DNA of 64,000 bases from Pilatotrama ljubarskyi (GCA_022385805.1 MU277673.1:368511-432510); one strand, 5' to 3'. Positions 10,248 through 21,499 are shown, counted from the stretch's first letter. Notes: a model not told the origin generated them from the sequence alone. Numbers and translations: made by a program.

Positions 10248-11799
10248 ATGCTGACGGACAGAGGTCGAGTCTCAGGAGGAGGCGATGACGCACTCGAGAA
10301 CTCTGATGAGACAGCTCTGCTTTCCCTCATAGCCGCACTCAGCCTCGAGGATATCGATCAAGTTCAGGGTCGGCGCAAAGGCAAGGCCCAAGATGGCCCC
10401 CTCAGCGACGAAGAGCTCGCGTTCCAGCTGTTCGCAGAGGAAGCGAGCGCCTTGGACACCTTCGCGCGGGATGTGGCCTTCGCGAGAAGTTTGGATAGTG
10501 CCTTGGAGTCGGATGCCCGTCTGCTGGAGGAGTATGCGCAGACAGAAGAGATGGCACGACGCGATCGGGAGTTCGCAAGAGCGCTCGCAGAAGGTCGACA
10601 ACCTCGATACGATGCTGTTCAGCGCCCTGCGGCAGTGATTGCACGCAGAGCGATTCTCCCTGCCACTGCTGTCTCGGTGGTCAGTACTGCCAATGGGCCG
10701 GAGTCCTCTGGGCGGTACGCACGACCAGTCCTAGCCAAACTTCGGGCTCTAACGTTATAGATTTCTTAGGAGTTCCATAACACGAAGCCTTGCAGGACCA
10801 TCATCGTCTTCTGCCTCAACGCTCACTACAAAAGCGCGGTGAGCCCCACTAGCGCGCAAATGAGCATTTGCAGTGGACTCACGATCGTACCTAGGCCCGA
10901 GGTTTGCGTGATATGCAGGGACCCCATTGAAGGCCCATTAGTCTATGCCCCTTGCGGAGATCCTTACGACATTGATTGTCTCGTCGACCTATTCCGTGCC
11001 GCCGTTGTCGACGAATCCCTCTTCCCTCCGGCGTGTTGCCGGAAGCCCTTCGTCATGGAAGAAGTGCGCATGTATCTCGACGGCAGCCTCCAAACGCTCG
11101 TCGACAAGAAGACGGTCGAATTCGGGACGAAGGACAGGGTATACTGTCACGAACCCACCTGCTCAACTTTCCTCGGCGCCGCCACCGCGTCCGCGAACGA
11201 CCTGCTGTGTACGACCTGCTGGAGACAGACCTGCGGCCACTGCAAGGCGGCCTCACACGCCCTGTCCATCCGGTGCACGAGCGCAGAGGATGCGACTGTG
11301 ATCGCCCTAGCGGAACAGGCGGGGTGGAAGCGGTGTCCGGGCTGCGGTCATCTCGTCGAGCTCTCCATTGGGTGCTACCACATGACGTGCCGGTGCAGAC
11401 ACCAGTTCTGCTATCTGTGCACCGCTCGATGGAAGACCTGCAAGTGTGTGCAGTGGGACGAGGGCAGACTCATCGCAGCAGCCGAGGTCAGGGTGCAGCG
11501 GCAGGGCGCACAGGAACCCGCTCGAGGAGGCGCCGCAAACGTCGACGTTGTGGAGTACAACCGAAGAGTTGCGAGGGAGGCAGAGCGTTTGCGAGACGAC
11601 CACAACTGCGTGCACCGCTGGCGGTACGTTGCTGAAGGGAACACTTGCGAGGGTTGCGGCAACTACCTGAGATTATTCTTGTTTGTAAGTGTTCTCTACC
11701 ACTACTGCTGAGCACTTTTCACTGACCTTGGTATCGCAGCATTGCCGAGGGTGCCAGATGCGGGCGTGTGCTCGATGCAGGCGGAATCGTTATTTCTAG
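10248..11799 (+). CDS. RBR-type E3 ubiquitin ligase, paralogue 1
   Basis: Four exons (10248-10714, 10770-10838, 10895-11684, 11740-11799) give 461 residues. An acidic N-terminal module begins DEELAFQLFAEE and ends RDREFARALAEGR. RING1 starts at Cys183 (CVICRDPIEG), then come an IBR (CTTCWRQTCGHCK) and RING2 from Cys326 (CPGCGHLVELSIGCYHMTC). The expected catalytic Cys is Cys344 in HMTC, which would accept ubiquitin from E2 before transfer. RING1 has CGDPYD where paralogues have CGH(R/T)(Y/F)D, so the usual His zinc ligand is Asp201. A C-terminal tail carries three CxxC pairs (CEGC, CRGC, CARC) across the last intron. The second acceptor (exon from 10770) was chosen because it keeps the phase of paralogue 2. 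RBR identity is secure; substrates are unknown. Confidence 0.9.
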
Positions 11800-12633
11800 A
11801 AAGGATACAGGGACCTTCTCTTGTCTTATCAGAATGCTCTATCACATGCCGCCGATACGTAGCGTTACCAAGGCCTTCTTGTCAGAGCATGTCCTGCAGA
11901 CTTGGCACGTCGCCATTCTTCTGGCAAGGAGTATCTCTCTGGTCTTGCGCGATTCCTGTACGCGCCGGAGTCCGCTAGACATGACTGGTGCCGTTGCCAC
12001 ATTGACAGGACGACGGTGGGCTATGGATTGCGTCCTGTGGCTCTACGCGTATTGCTGTTAGCACTGGGGAAAGAAAAGAAAAACAGCCAGATGACGATGA
12101 TGTTCAGAATTCTAGTTGGATGATCACGGGTGACAACGTGTGTCGGTGACATGTCGAGGGTGATAGACGACTTAGGAGGAGAAACACAATAATCTCCATC
12201 GTCGGCCCTGCACGCTCCGTAAGATATAACGGAGGGGTTGCGCCCGGGGTCACAATAACACGAGACTTCCGTGTTCCAGGGCCATGCAGAGGCAGCTACG
12301 ACGGGCCCGAAGATCCGCACTGCTCAAATGTAACAAGGAGAAGGGAAGCCGCGCAAGGAGGCGGCGAGCAGGCTAGCGGTCACTGGCAGAGCCACGCTTC
12401 GTTAGGTCGAGAGCCCCCAACGTGCTTCCTTCAGGGTCGTACAACAAGGTCCTGGGACTCATCGCAGCTGTCTACTGAACAATTGGTGAGTGTAGGAACG
12501 TCTCCATAATAGAAACCAGCTTCTGGCCCCATGTGGTTCGTGAACTTGAAGGTGTATAAAGCGCTCACCTTCGAGACTCATCGTTCGCTATTCCCAAATT
12601 CCTTTCCTCCCTTCCCCCACTGCCTCAGGAGCG
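11800..12633. promoter_or_regulatory. Duplicated promoter segment upstream of RBR gene 2
   Basis: From about 12108 onward the sequence is a diverged copy of about 9718-10247: remnant 5' codons of the minus-strand proline-rich ORF (ATG at 12152, reading MSPTHVVTRDHPTR before homology stops), then the same intergenic blocks and a TATA box (TATAAA, 12555-12560) 74 nt before the next start codon. The 5' part (11800-12107) shows nothing recognizable. Confidence 0.65.
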
Positions 12634-14173
12634 ATGGAGGCGAACCGAGATCGAGTCACTGGAGGAGGCCATGAGGGACTCCAGGATTCCGATGATACGT
12701 CAGCTCTGCTTAACATCCTGGTCGAACTCAGCCTCGAGGAGATCGAGCAAGTCGAGCGCCAGCGCAAGGGCAAGTCCCGGGATGACCATCTTTACGACGA
12801 TGAAGAGCTTGCGTTCCAGCTGTTTCAGGAGGAACTCCTTGCCTTAGACGCCTTCTCGCATGATTTGGCCCTCGCCAGAGAACTAGACAGCCAGTTGAAC
12901 GGGGATATCCGTCTGCATGAAGCTTTCGCCCGTCAAGAAGAGATGGACAGACGCGATCGAGAGTTCGCAATGGCGCTCGAAGACGGTCTATATGAATCTC
13001 TACAGGATACATTCCAGCATACTGCAGAAAGCACTCACAGAAGTAATGGGCCTGCCGCGGCTTCTACCTCTGCTAAGCCGACGTCCTCTGGAAGGTAAGC
13101 AGGGCCGTGTCCCGATAGACACCTGGGTCTGACATGAATGCGTCGGCAACAGGGCCCACAGAACACGGGACCATGCAGCGCCATCGTCTTCTGCAGCAGC
13201 AGCGACTGCGAAAGCAGAGTGAGTCTCAATCCGCAGAAAGACTTGGTTGTACTGACGATCGCATTCAGGCCGGATACCTGCGTGATATGTATGGACCCCA
13301 TTGAAGGTTCGATAGTCTATGCTCCTTGTGGGCATCGCTACGACGTCGCATGTTTCGTCGACCTGATCCGTGCCGCCGTCGTCGACGAAACCCTCTTCCC
13401 TCCCGCATGCTGCCGGCAGCCTTTCGCGATGGAAGAGCTGCGCGTTTATCTGGATAGCAAGCTGCAAAAGGAGTTCGATAAAAAGGCGATCGAGTTCGGG
13501 ACGAAGAATAGGGTGTACTGCCATGATCCCACCTGCTCAACTTTCTTGGGCGCCGCCACCCATCGCGCGTCTCGCCTCATGTGTACGACGTGCTGGAAGT
13601 ACACTTGCGGACATTGCAAGGGTGCCGCCCACTCGTCGTCCATCCCGTGCACGAGCACAGAGGACGCGACCGTATTGGCGATGGCCGAGCAAGAGGGTTG
13701 GAAGCAATGCCCGAGCTGTGGTCATCTCGTCGAGCTTTCATCCGGGTGTCACCACATGACGTGCCGGTGCAGGCACGAGTTCTGTTACTTATGCACGGCC
13801 CCGTGGAAGACGTGCAGTTGCGAGCAGTGGGACGACGATAGGCTCTTCGAAGCGGCTGAGAATAGGGTGGTGCAACAGCGTCTGCACGACCCTCCTCCGG
13901 AAGAAGCTGTGGACGAGGTGGACTACCACCAAAGAATTTGGCAAGAGGCCGAGCGTCTGCGGTTTGACCATCACTGCCCTCACGTCTGGTGCTACGTCTT
14001 TGGCCCGAACTTTTGCGAGAATTGTGGCCAGTTCTCGCATCCTTTCTGGGTGGGTACCCTTCTCACGAACGAGAACGAGCATCCTCCACTCACCTGGACG
14101 CGTTCCTTCACAGCATTGCCCGATGTGCCAGCTGCACCTCTGCGCTCGATGCGGGAGTAATCGCTGGCTATAA
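12634..14173 (+). CDS. RBR-type E3 ubiquitin ligase, paralogue 2 (tandem duplicate of paralogue 1)
   Basis: Four exons with the same architecture and phases as paralogue 1 (12634-13094, 13153-13218, 13269-14049, 14114-14173) give 455 residues. The N-terminal module is DEELAFQLFQEELLALD...RRDREFAMALEDG. RING1 starts at Cys180 (CVICMDPIEG) with a normal His ligand in CGHRYD. The IBR is CTTCWKYTCGHCK, and RING2 is CPSCGHLVELSSGCHHMTC with candidate catalytic Cys341. The C-terminal CxxC tail is CENC, CPMC, CARC, ending GSNRWL. The last exon is only 60 nt; reading straight through would lose the second half of this tail and stop at 14160. All zinc ligands are present, so this is probably the active member of the pair. 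Confidence 0.91.
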
Positions 14174-14652
14174 GCACTGTGGAGGCTGCACATCAGCGAT
14201 ACAATGCCTCTTGTTGGTCATACAGGGGGTCATGGCGGACGCCGTCGATACGTACTCACAGCCAACAGGCCTATCAATCCCTCTTGTACACCGTCTCTCG
14301 TTCGATGCAGAGCTTCATAACATGTACCTCATTTCTTGTGATGTTCCGAGCGTGCGTCCGTTTTCCCTCACGCGTCAGAAGTGTGGGTGCGACCATTTGC
14401 CACGGAGATGACGATGATGGTGGTGGTCAGTACGAAGGTGAATAGCCTCGAGGTGCTCCGAGCACGCGGTGGCGACGCATCTCGTGAGCGCGTCCCTGCC
14501 ACGCTCAATGCAAGTTCTGCCGCTCCCGCCGCCAACCGACTGCCAGAACCAGAATTCGGCCCTCGCCATGACACTCGCTCCCAAACGCCTCCTCTCCGCT
14601 TCTTATTCCCGCCATCCCTCTTGCGACGACCACCACGACCACGACCACCGCC
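14174..14652. other. Intergenic, RBR gene 2 to unknown gene
   Basis: About 480 bp holding the 3' end of the RBR gene and the promoter of the next plus-strand gene. Pyrimidine-rich tracts precede the start at 14653. No gene or repeat is recognized. Confidence 0.45.
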
Positions 14653-16564
14653 ATGGCGGCGACCGTCGCTGTCGCCGCTCCCGTAGAGCCTCCACAGCCC
14701 ACTGTCGTGACTGGTGATCAACCATCCGAAGGCAAACCATCCGCGGCTCCTCCTAGCACTCCTCCCCAGAACGCCGGGAAAGGCAAGGGCCTTCGCGCCC
14801 TGCGAGAACGCCTCCCGCTCCGCCGCGCTTTCAGCACCAAGCATGCCTCGCTCTCAACGCCGACCCTCCTCTCTCCGCTCTCACCCGTGGACAGCGATGA
14901 GGCATCTGCGCCCGCCGCGAAGCCGCGCCCGAAGCTCACCGCGTTCGAGCGGTTCGTCAACTCCAAGCTGAATGCCCGCAAGGGTGGCAAGAAGACAAAG
15001 GGCGCCCCAGACGCTACGGACGCTGATGACGCTCCCGTGGTGGTTGACCTCCAGCCCGCGCCCTCCAGCTCGTCCACATCCTCGAGGTGCGACGGTCATG
15101 AACCCGGCGCGCTACCTACCATCTCCGAAGCCGCACCCACCGCCAAAGTCCCAGTGGCGGGCGTCGAGCAGGCCAATGCCGCAGACCCTGACCCGGCGCC
15201 CGAACCGCTCCCCCTTGCGCGCAAGATCCAGTCGCTCCTCTCCAACCTCCCGCCCTTCCTCTCCCCTCTTAGCCCTTCAAGTACGCCATCCACCCCCGCC
15301 ACGGACCCTAGCGGTGGCGACTCCAATGGCCAGAACAAACAGACGGACGGCGAGACAGACCCGAGCGCACCCTCCGCCATCGACAACTCACGCCTCATCT
15401 CCCTGCTTTCCTCGCCCTCGATCATGAACGGCTCTCTCTCGCGCGGCCGGCAGAGCGTCTGGGCGCTGCTCGACAACCTCCGGCTGAAGTCGCTCACGCT
15501 GGCACCTTCGACCTCCGGAGGACAAGGTGCTTCGGCGGACAGCTCAGGGAGCGCAGAGTCGCAGGACCTGTTGTCGGTCGAAGACGATGACAGCGTGATG
15601 TTCTACGGACCGTTGGTGCCCGATTCGACGTCCGAAGTTGAGCTCGCGCGGTCGGAGATCGTCTCTGTCGACGAGAACGGGACCATCGTGGAGGTGCTGC
15701 TAGACGATGCACCCTTGCCTCAGGGTGATCCGCCACCGAAGGCGCGATTCGGTGGGATCTGGCCGTTCTCGAGCGGAGCGGCCAGCAGCCCTACGCCGTC
15801 GCCCGCAAAGCCGAAGCCCAAGGTGCTGGTCGAGAAGAGGGTATGGGTGCCCTCGACGACCAAGCTGTCTCTCCAGGTTATGTGGTGGGGATACCGACTG
15901 TACGCCGCCCTTCCCTCCCCACTCATGCCCTCGCTCACAGTCTCGCACTCACAGGTGGCTCCCCCCGCCCATCATGAACCTCCTGAACGACAAGGAGATC
16001 GAAGCGGCCAAGCTCGGCGCGATGCTCACGACCGCGCTGCAGTGGCTGCTCAATAACGTACCCGACAGCGCTCTCCCGTCGACGCTCCGCCCCGCGCTCG
16101 CACTCGTGAAGAGCCTCGTGCCGTACCTCGGGTACATCGGCGGGTTCGTCGCGTGGAGCTGGGGCGCGATCAGGGGCTTCGACATCGGCAACGGCGTCAC
16201 GCTCACCGCGACATGGTTGCTGCCCATTGCGCTCATCCCTGGGACGTGGGAGGACAGCGACGTGCCGCAGCCCCAACCATCGCCTCAGCCGCCAGCACAA
16301 CCACAACAGCCGAGTTCGGGGGACCCTTCGCCGGACCCGGGGTCAAGCCCTGCTCAGCCTAGCTCTGGAAATCCATCGTCTCCTGGATCGAATCCGTCGG
16401 AGCCCAGTGCGAACCCGTCGTCTCCCGTACCGAGTCCTTCTGCACCGACTGGAGGCTCTTCAACCTCTCCAACCTCTCCTGCCCCGCCAGCGTCTGGCAC
16501 TACGACGCCCTCGACCACAACTCCCCTGCCAGCTGCTGAGACGCCGACTGCAAGCTCGTCTTAG
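14653..16564 (+). CDS. Unknown protein: disordered N-terminus, conserved hydrophobic core, Ser/Pro/Thr tail
   Basis: Two exons (14653-15899, 15955-16564) give 618 residues. Residues 1 to about 410 are low in complexity (Pro, Ser, Ala, acidic stretches) with scattered short motifs. At the splice junction the protein becomes well ordered: VMWWGYRLWLPPPIM, a helical stretch with ALQWLLNNVPDSALP, then YLGYIGGFVAWSWGAI and TATWLLPIALIPGTWE. The last two look like membrane-embedded helices. The C-terminal 110 residues are again Pro/Ser/Thr-rich. The intron was placed at GTACGC because it restores WWGYRLWLPPP in frame. I do not recognize a named domain. A membrane-attached protein with long flexible tails is the most that can be said. 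Confidence 0.75.
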
Positions 16565-16695
16565 GCTTCTTGACGCTCCCTCCTTGACATCGATGACGAC
16601 TGCACACGACAGTTATGACCGTATATACCCTTCGTGCTTTCTTGGACGGATGGATTGCTTATGCTCTATGTAACTACCGCACAGCGCTCGCTAAC

Positions 16696-17359
16696 CTACG
16701 ACGTCTTGTCCTCAGCTTCTCTCGTGCCTGCTTCAGGATCGACCGCATCGAAGAACGTCTTGAGCCACTGAGCCTCCTTCTCCATCTCCTCGAGCGTGCG
16801 CGGCTTCCGGTCTTCGTCCGCATCCATCTGGAGCGGCTGCGGGACCTGGCGAAGATCGTCTGGGAGACCGCCCTCGGAGTTCTCCAGAGCGGGGTAGACG
16901 TCGTCATTCCGCGCGAAGACGTCGCCCTGGAGCTTCCTGGGAAGCAGATGGAAGTGGACGTGAGGCACGGTCTGGCCGGCCGCCTTGCCGTCCTGGCCGA
17001 ATGCGGGGGAAGAGCTCTAAGATGACTGGGGAGCGTGCGCGTGCAATGGCACGACGCACCTGGCAGGCGATGGTGAGGCCGTCTGCGCCGTAGACGCGCT
17101 CGATGACCTTGCCGACGTGCTGGACGGATGTCATGAGCGCGGCGAGCTCGTCGTGCTTGAGGTCTGCGAGGCGGGGGACGACGCGGGTGGGTATGACGAG
17201 GACATCTGTGGCGAGACGGGTGAGGACGAGCGCGGCGTGTTACTGGATGAACGCACGGCCGGGGACGATGGGCTTGAGGTTGACGATGGCGGCGGCGAGG
17301 CGGGAGCGGTAGAACGCCTGGCGGGAGACGTCGAAGGAGGAGAAGCGGAGGACGGACAT
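16696..17359 (-). CDS. HIT-family dinucleoside polyphosphate hydrolase (FHIT/Aph1 type)
   Basis: Cleaves Ap3A-like dinucleoside polyphosphates. From the ATG at 17359, three exons join as PIVPGHVLVIPTRVVPRL, then HDELAALMTSVQHVGKV, then QDGKAAGQTVPHVHFHLLPRK. The histidine triad HVHFHLL is complete, and PGHVLVIPTR plus QDGxxAGQTVxHVHxHxLPR is the FHIT subgroup pattern. The first intron converts an apparent stop after PGR into the conserved PGH. The C-terminal extension (DDLRQVPQPLQMDADEDRKPRTLEEMEKEA...) is acidic and helical. It is divergent from 6-phosphogluconolactonase with about 210 bp between start codons, so the two may share a promoter region. Confidence 0.92.
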
Positions 17360-17567
17360 GGGACGGGCAGAGACGAGGGCGATGACATCAGTCTTGATAT
17401 TATACGGCGTGCTCGGCTAGATACAGACTCTTACTAGAAGATGCTCCCATTAGCCTTTCCGCTCGTCCTCCCTATACCATCTCTATCGCGCACCTATCGC
17501 AGCCAACTCTTTCGTTCTCTCTTCCATCTCCTCCCCGTCGTTCGCATCCCCCGCGCTGTTCCCCACC

Positions 17568-18432
17568 ATGGTCAACACCGCGCCCACCGCACCCATTCTC
17601 TGCACGTTCCCCACCAACGACGAGCTCCAGAACGCCCTCGCGCAGTTCATCGTTAAGGCCCAGAAGGAGTCCATCGAGAAAAAGGGCCGCTTCACCGTCG
17701 CCACGTCCGGCGGCTCCCTGCCCAAGCAGCTCGCCCGTCTCATCGACAACCCCGCCGTGAAGTGGGACAAGTGGTGCGCATCCATCCCCCTTGCAGTCGC
17801 CTCCCTCTCTCGCGTCCATCGCGCGCGATCTGACCACTCGGATCGCTTCGCGCACACACAGGCAGGTCTTTTACGCCGACGAGCGCGTCGTGCCCCTCGA
17901 CCACGAAGATTCGAACCACGCCCTCAACACGCGCGAGCTCTTCTCCAAGGTGCCCATCCCCCCGCAGAACATCCACACCATCGACCCCTCCCTCGCGGAC
18001 GACCTCGAGGAGCTCGCGGACGCGTACGAGAAGGAGCTCATCCGCGAGTTCGCCATGAAGGACTCCGCACGCTTCCCCATCTTCGACCTCGTCCTCCTCG
18101 GCATCGGCCCCGATGGCCACACCTGCTCCCTCTTCCCCGGGCACGCGCTCCTCAGCGAGGAGGACCGCTGGGTGGCGTACATCGAGGACAGCCCGAAGCC
18201 CCCGCCGAAGCGCGTCACCCTCACGCTCCCCGTCCTCAACCACGCCGCGCGCATCGCGTTCGTCGTCACTGGCGAGAGCAAGGCCGACACCCTCCACACC
18301 ATCCTCGACGAGCCCGAGAAAGGACTCCCAGCGAGTCGCGTGCGCCCGGTCAACCCTGGACACCTGTACTGGTTCACGGACGAGGCTGCGGCGTCGAAGG
18401 TGCAGTATCCCAGAACGCCCTTCAAGCTCTAG
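17568..18432 (+). CDS. 6-phosphogluconolactonase
   Basis: Hydrolyses 6-phosphogluconolactone to 6-phosphogluconate, the second step of the oxidative pentose phosphate pathway. Two exons (17568-17773, 17862-18432) give 258 residues, a normal length. Family motifs are [15 protein letters not shown] near residue 45, [44 protein letters not shown], and a C-terminal [12 protein letters not shown]. The enzyme next in the pathway, 6PGDH, is at the left end of this window. Start chosen at the only in-frame ATG before the conserved core. Confidence 0.95.
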
Positions 18433-18873
18433 CGACGGATATCAGGAAGGCAGCATAGTACGAGGGGAGAGACAGTACGAGTCATTACGTGGTTACTGGA
18501 GGGTGTACGCTCGTAGCAGAAGAAGTCAACGCTTTGTATCTCATGTCAGCGCTATGTGCTTACCGTGAGCTTCTTGGAACGGAACCGCAGTTTGGTCGCA
18601 TGCACACGATCTGCCCGAGAGATGACACGACTCAGAAGCAGTGACTGTCGGTAGAGTGACGAAAGCCTCGACAAGCGATCGCGCCGTACTCACGCCAGAA
18701 CTACTGCATTGCATGCAAGGTACGTATCGCTCGAATTCTGACAAGATATGCCGACATGGGAGAGCGACACCCTGACACAGCCCGTAAAGTGCGTCTCCAA
18801 CCGATCCGCGGATTCACTGGTAGCAATGCACTCGACAGACCACCTGGGTATATGCGTGGTGATATCATCACTA
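18433..18873. other. Convergent intergenic region
   Basis: About 440 bp between the stop of 6-phosphogluconolactonase and the stop of the PXA-domain gene. It should hold two 3' untranslated regions. No gene, RNA or repeat recognized. Confidence 0.45.
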
Positions 18874-20943
18874 TCATCCCTCCTCGCTCACCCCCATCTC
18901 GGGAAACACCGTCAGCAGCACTAGGTCCAAGATGAACACCGCGAGATGCGCATTGCACGCCTGGTGGTCCAGCGGCGCGAGCGCGGCGTCGATCGTCGCC
19001 GCCCTCGCGGCAGGCGTCGGGCCTAAGAGCGGCGCAAAGGGTCCTGCATTCCGTATCAGTCTCTTTCTAGCACACACGAGCGACGGGTAGGCAGGACTCA
19101 CCGGGCACAGCCTCACCCAACCTCTTCCGCACCCTCTCGCGCATCTCTGCCTGTTCCTCGGGCGTCGGGTCCACCGGCGGGGGCGCGGGCCAGCCCTCGG
19201 GGAAGAGCGCCCGCCTTGCAGAACGCACGATCGACGCGAGTGTGGGCGCGCAGAGGACGTGTGCGTAGAGCAGATATGGGAGGAGGCGTGCGAGAAAGGG
19301 CGCGGCGAGCGAGGCGAGGAGCGTGAGTAGGTGCGTGAGCGCGCGGGCGGTCGTAAGAGAGGCGTGGGCGGTGGGCGGGGATGTGGATCTCGAGCTGGGG
19401 GAGGAAGATGAAGGGGAGAGGGGGGAAGGAGAAGTTGGGCCTGAGGAGAGGGGAGGAGGCGTGAGGAGCGTGAGGAGAAATGCGAGAGGAGGGTGAGTGT
19501 AGTTCGGAATGTCTAGAGGTAGAGGGGCGGAAGCAGCGGGCGCTGGAGAGGGGGAGAGACGCGAGGGTAGCGTGCTTGAGTCCTGCGAGGGAGGACTCAT
19601 GAAGGAGGTTCCATCCGAGGACGGTGAAGGCGGTGCGGGGGATACAGTCGGCGGACTCTTCAGTGGGACGGCCAAAGATCCTGGTAGAGCCGGCGTTGGA
19701 GGTGCTGGTGTTGGCGTGCTGCCCTCCTCCGGAGTATCCTGGCCTGGTTTGTCCGTACTATGTGTAGACGATGGCTCATCCGGAGAGGGCCCTCCCGAGG
19801 TTTGGTTCACCTTCCGAATGGTCTCGCGAGCCTGTCTGTATGCATGTAGGATTGACAAGCTGATCCCTGAGATAGATTGTACCGCAGAGAGGAGGAATAT
19901 CGCTAGGGCCTGGAATGAGAAGTGGTGCGACGAGCGACGCTGTAGAGGCGGTCGTTCTGCGGAGGCGGGACTCTCACGCTGCGCGGATGGCTGTAATCGA
20001 GGACGTCAGAACAAGACTGCACAGACGACCAAGGTCAGGCAGGGCCAAGACTGCAAACGATGTGTATTGCTGGGCGGAGCGGACAGAGTAATGTACATCG
20101 AAGTATAGATAACTTGCGAAATCGCCCTGCCCAAGCAAGTTGGCCCGACGCGAAGAAAGGCGCATAAACGAGGATGCTCACCTCCGCCTCACGCTCCGCG
20201 GGTTTCTCAGGGCCCATGAGGTCCAAGATAACCTTGTGGATAAACCACGGCTGGGTGATTCGTGGCAAGACGCTGCCCACAAGCACCTTGAGGACGATCT
20301 CGCGCACGATGTACCGCTCCGTCTCTGGTTCATAGTCTTCTGGCGGCATGCACGCTTTCAGTATGTAGTCAACGGCCTGGCGGACGTACACGACATCTAT
20401 GACACCCTCTGCTGAGACGGCCATGTGCGGCTGCATCTGGTGGAAGAGCTGAGGTAGGGTGGCCGCGCCGCCCGTAGCATAGGACGTGTGCAGCTTCGCC
20501 TGGGCATTCCGGTAGTCTGCCCAGTGCTGGTTGAGCAAGGTAGGCAAGTCGCGGAAGACGAACGGCGAGAGGTCCGTCGCGACGAGACGGGCCTCAAGGG
20601 TGCGGAAGACAGCAGTGAGTATGCGCGTAATCTCTGGGAGAAACTCCTTGTCGTAACGAGTGATCTTGGTCCACCAGGGATTGACGTACGCCCTCAGGGC
20701 AAGAGCTATGAAGTCGTAGAGCTCCGCATTGAGCTCTGGTGCAGCAGCCGGAGAGACGAGGAGGTCAGGGAGGTCAGCGTCGGCGGGGAGTGTGGGGAAG
20801 AGGAGGCGTTTCGCGAGGGTGACAGGCTTGGCGGGAGGTGGCCTGGTGGTGAGGACGGACTTGTCCCTGGAGTGACTGGACGACGCGACGGACTGGATGG
20901 AACGTGGGCCGACGCGGCGCGCGGAGGGCGGGGCGGTGGTCAT
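18874..20943 (-). CDS. PXA and Nexin_C domain protein (sorting-nexin related)
   Basis: Three exons (20943-20182, 19990-19102, 19043-18874) give 606 residues. After a basic Ser-rich head, a PXA domain runs from about residue 40 to 250: ALRAYVNPWWTKIT, LPTLLNQHWADYRNAQAKL, VLPRITQPWFIHKVILDLMG. A Pro/Ser-rich linker with possible hydrophobic helices follows (LAIFLLSAVQSISGI, LLTLLASLAAPFLARLLPY). The C-terminus fits Nexin_C: RRALFPEGWPAPPPVDPTPEE, then NAHLAVFILDLVLLTVFPEMG. No PX or RGS domain is present. Proteins of this type act on endosome or ER membranes; the exact role here is inferred. The 191-nt first intron is long for this window. It is head-to-head with the gene at 21500. Confidence 0.85.
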
Positions 20944-21499
20944 CGTCGGTGGCGAGGGCGACGCCGGGGAGGGCGCGTCGGGTGCGCGCTCCGTGGCGCG
21001 GCCGAGTGACAGGCCGAGTGACAGGCGGACGGCGGGCGTGACAGCTGCTGCCGCCGGAAAAGGCGTGGAAAGTGATTGCCGGCGTCGGCGTCGGGCGCCC
21101 TGGCCGAAGACGCAGGGCAAAAAGCCAAATTCGGGTTCTGGTCCGCCGACCGCAGCGGCAGTCGATTGCAAGGCACAGCCAGCCGTGGCGCGCTCGAGGA
21201 CGCTGCAAGCCGCCGTCCGCCTGCACCAGCTCGTCGCTCTCGACGTCCACGACGGCCTCGGTCTCAGCATCGTCGCCAGCGGACAGCGGACAGACAAAGG
21301 CACACGCTTGTTCGAAAGAGACAGACGTTGCCGACAAGCGCGGACGCAGGGCCATCTCCATTCTGTGTCCCATTCTTCTCGTCGCCGCCTCCGTCGCTCG
21401 TTCATCACCACTCTCCCTCGTCTCATCTCTACACTATCCTACTCGACGCCGACACTCACAGCACACTCTACACTATCTCTACTAGCCAGCGCACACCTA
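20944..21499. promoter_or_regulatory. Divergent promoter between PXA gene and membrane-protein gene
   Basis: 556 bp between opposing start codons. Long ORFs cross it on both strands, but they are upstream extensions of the flanking coding frames without conserved motifs. A short direct repeat (GGCCGAGTGACA-type, two copies) occurs at about 20999-21023. Confidence 0.5.

Noticed and set aside
20943..21426. Upstream extension of the PXA gene frame to 21426
   Set aside because: The extension is Arg-rich, lacks any motif and covers the opposing promoter. The ATG at 20943 directly precedes plausible protein sequence.
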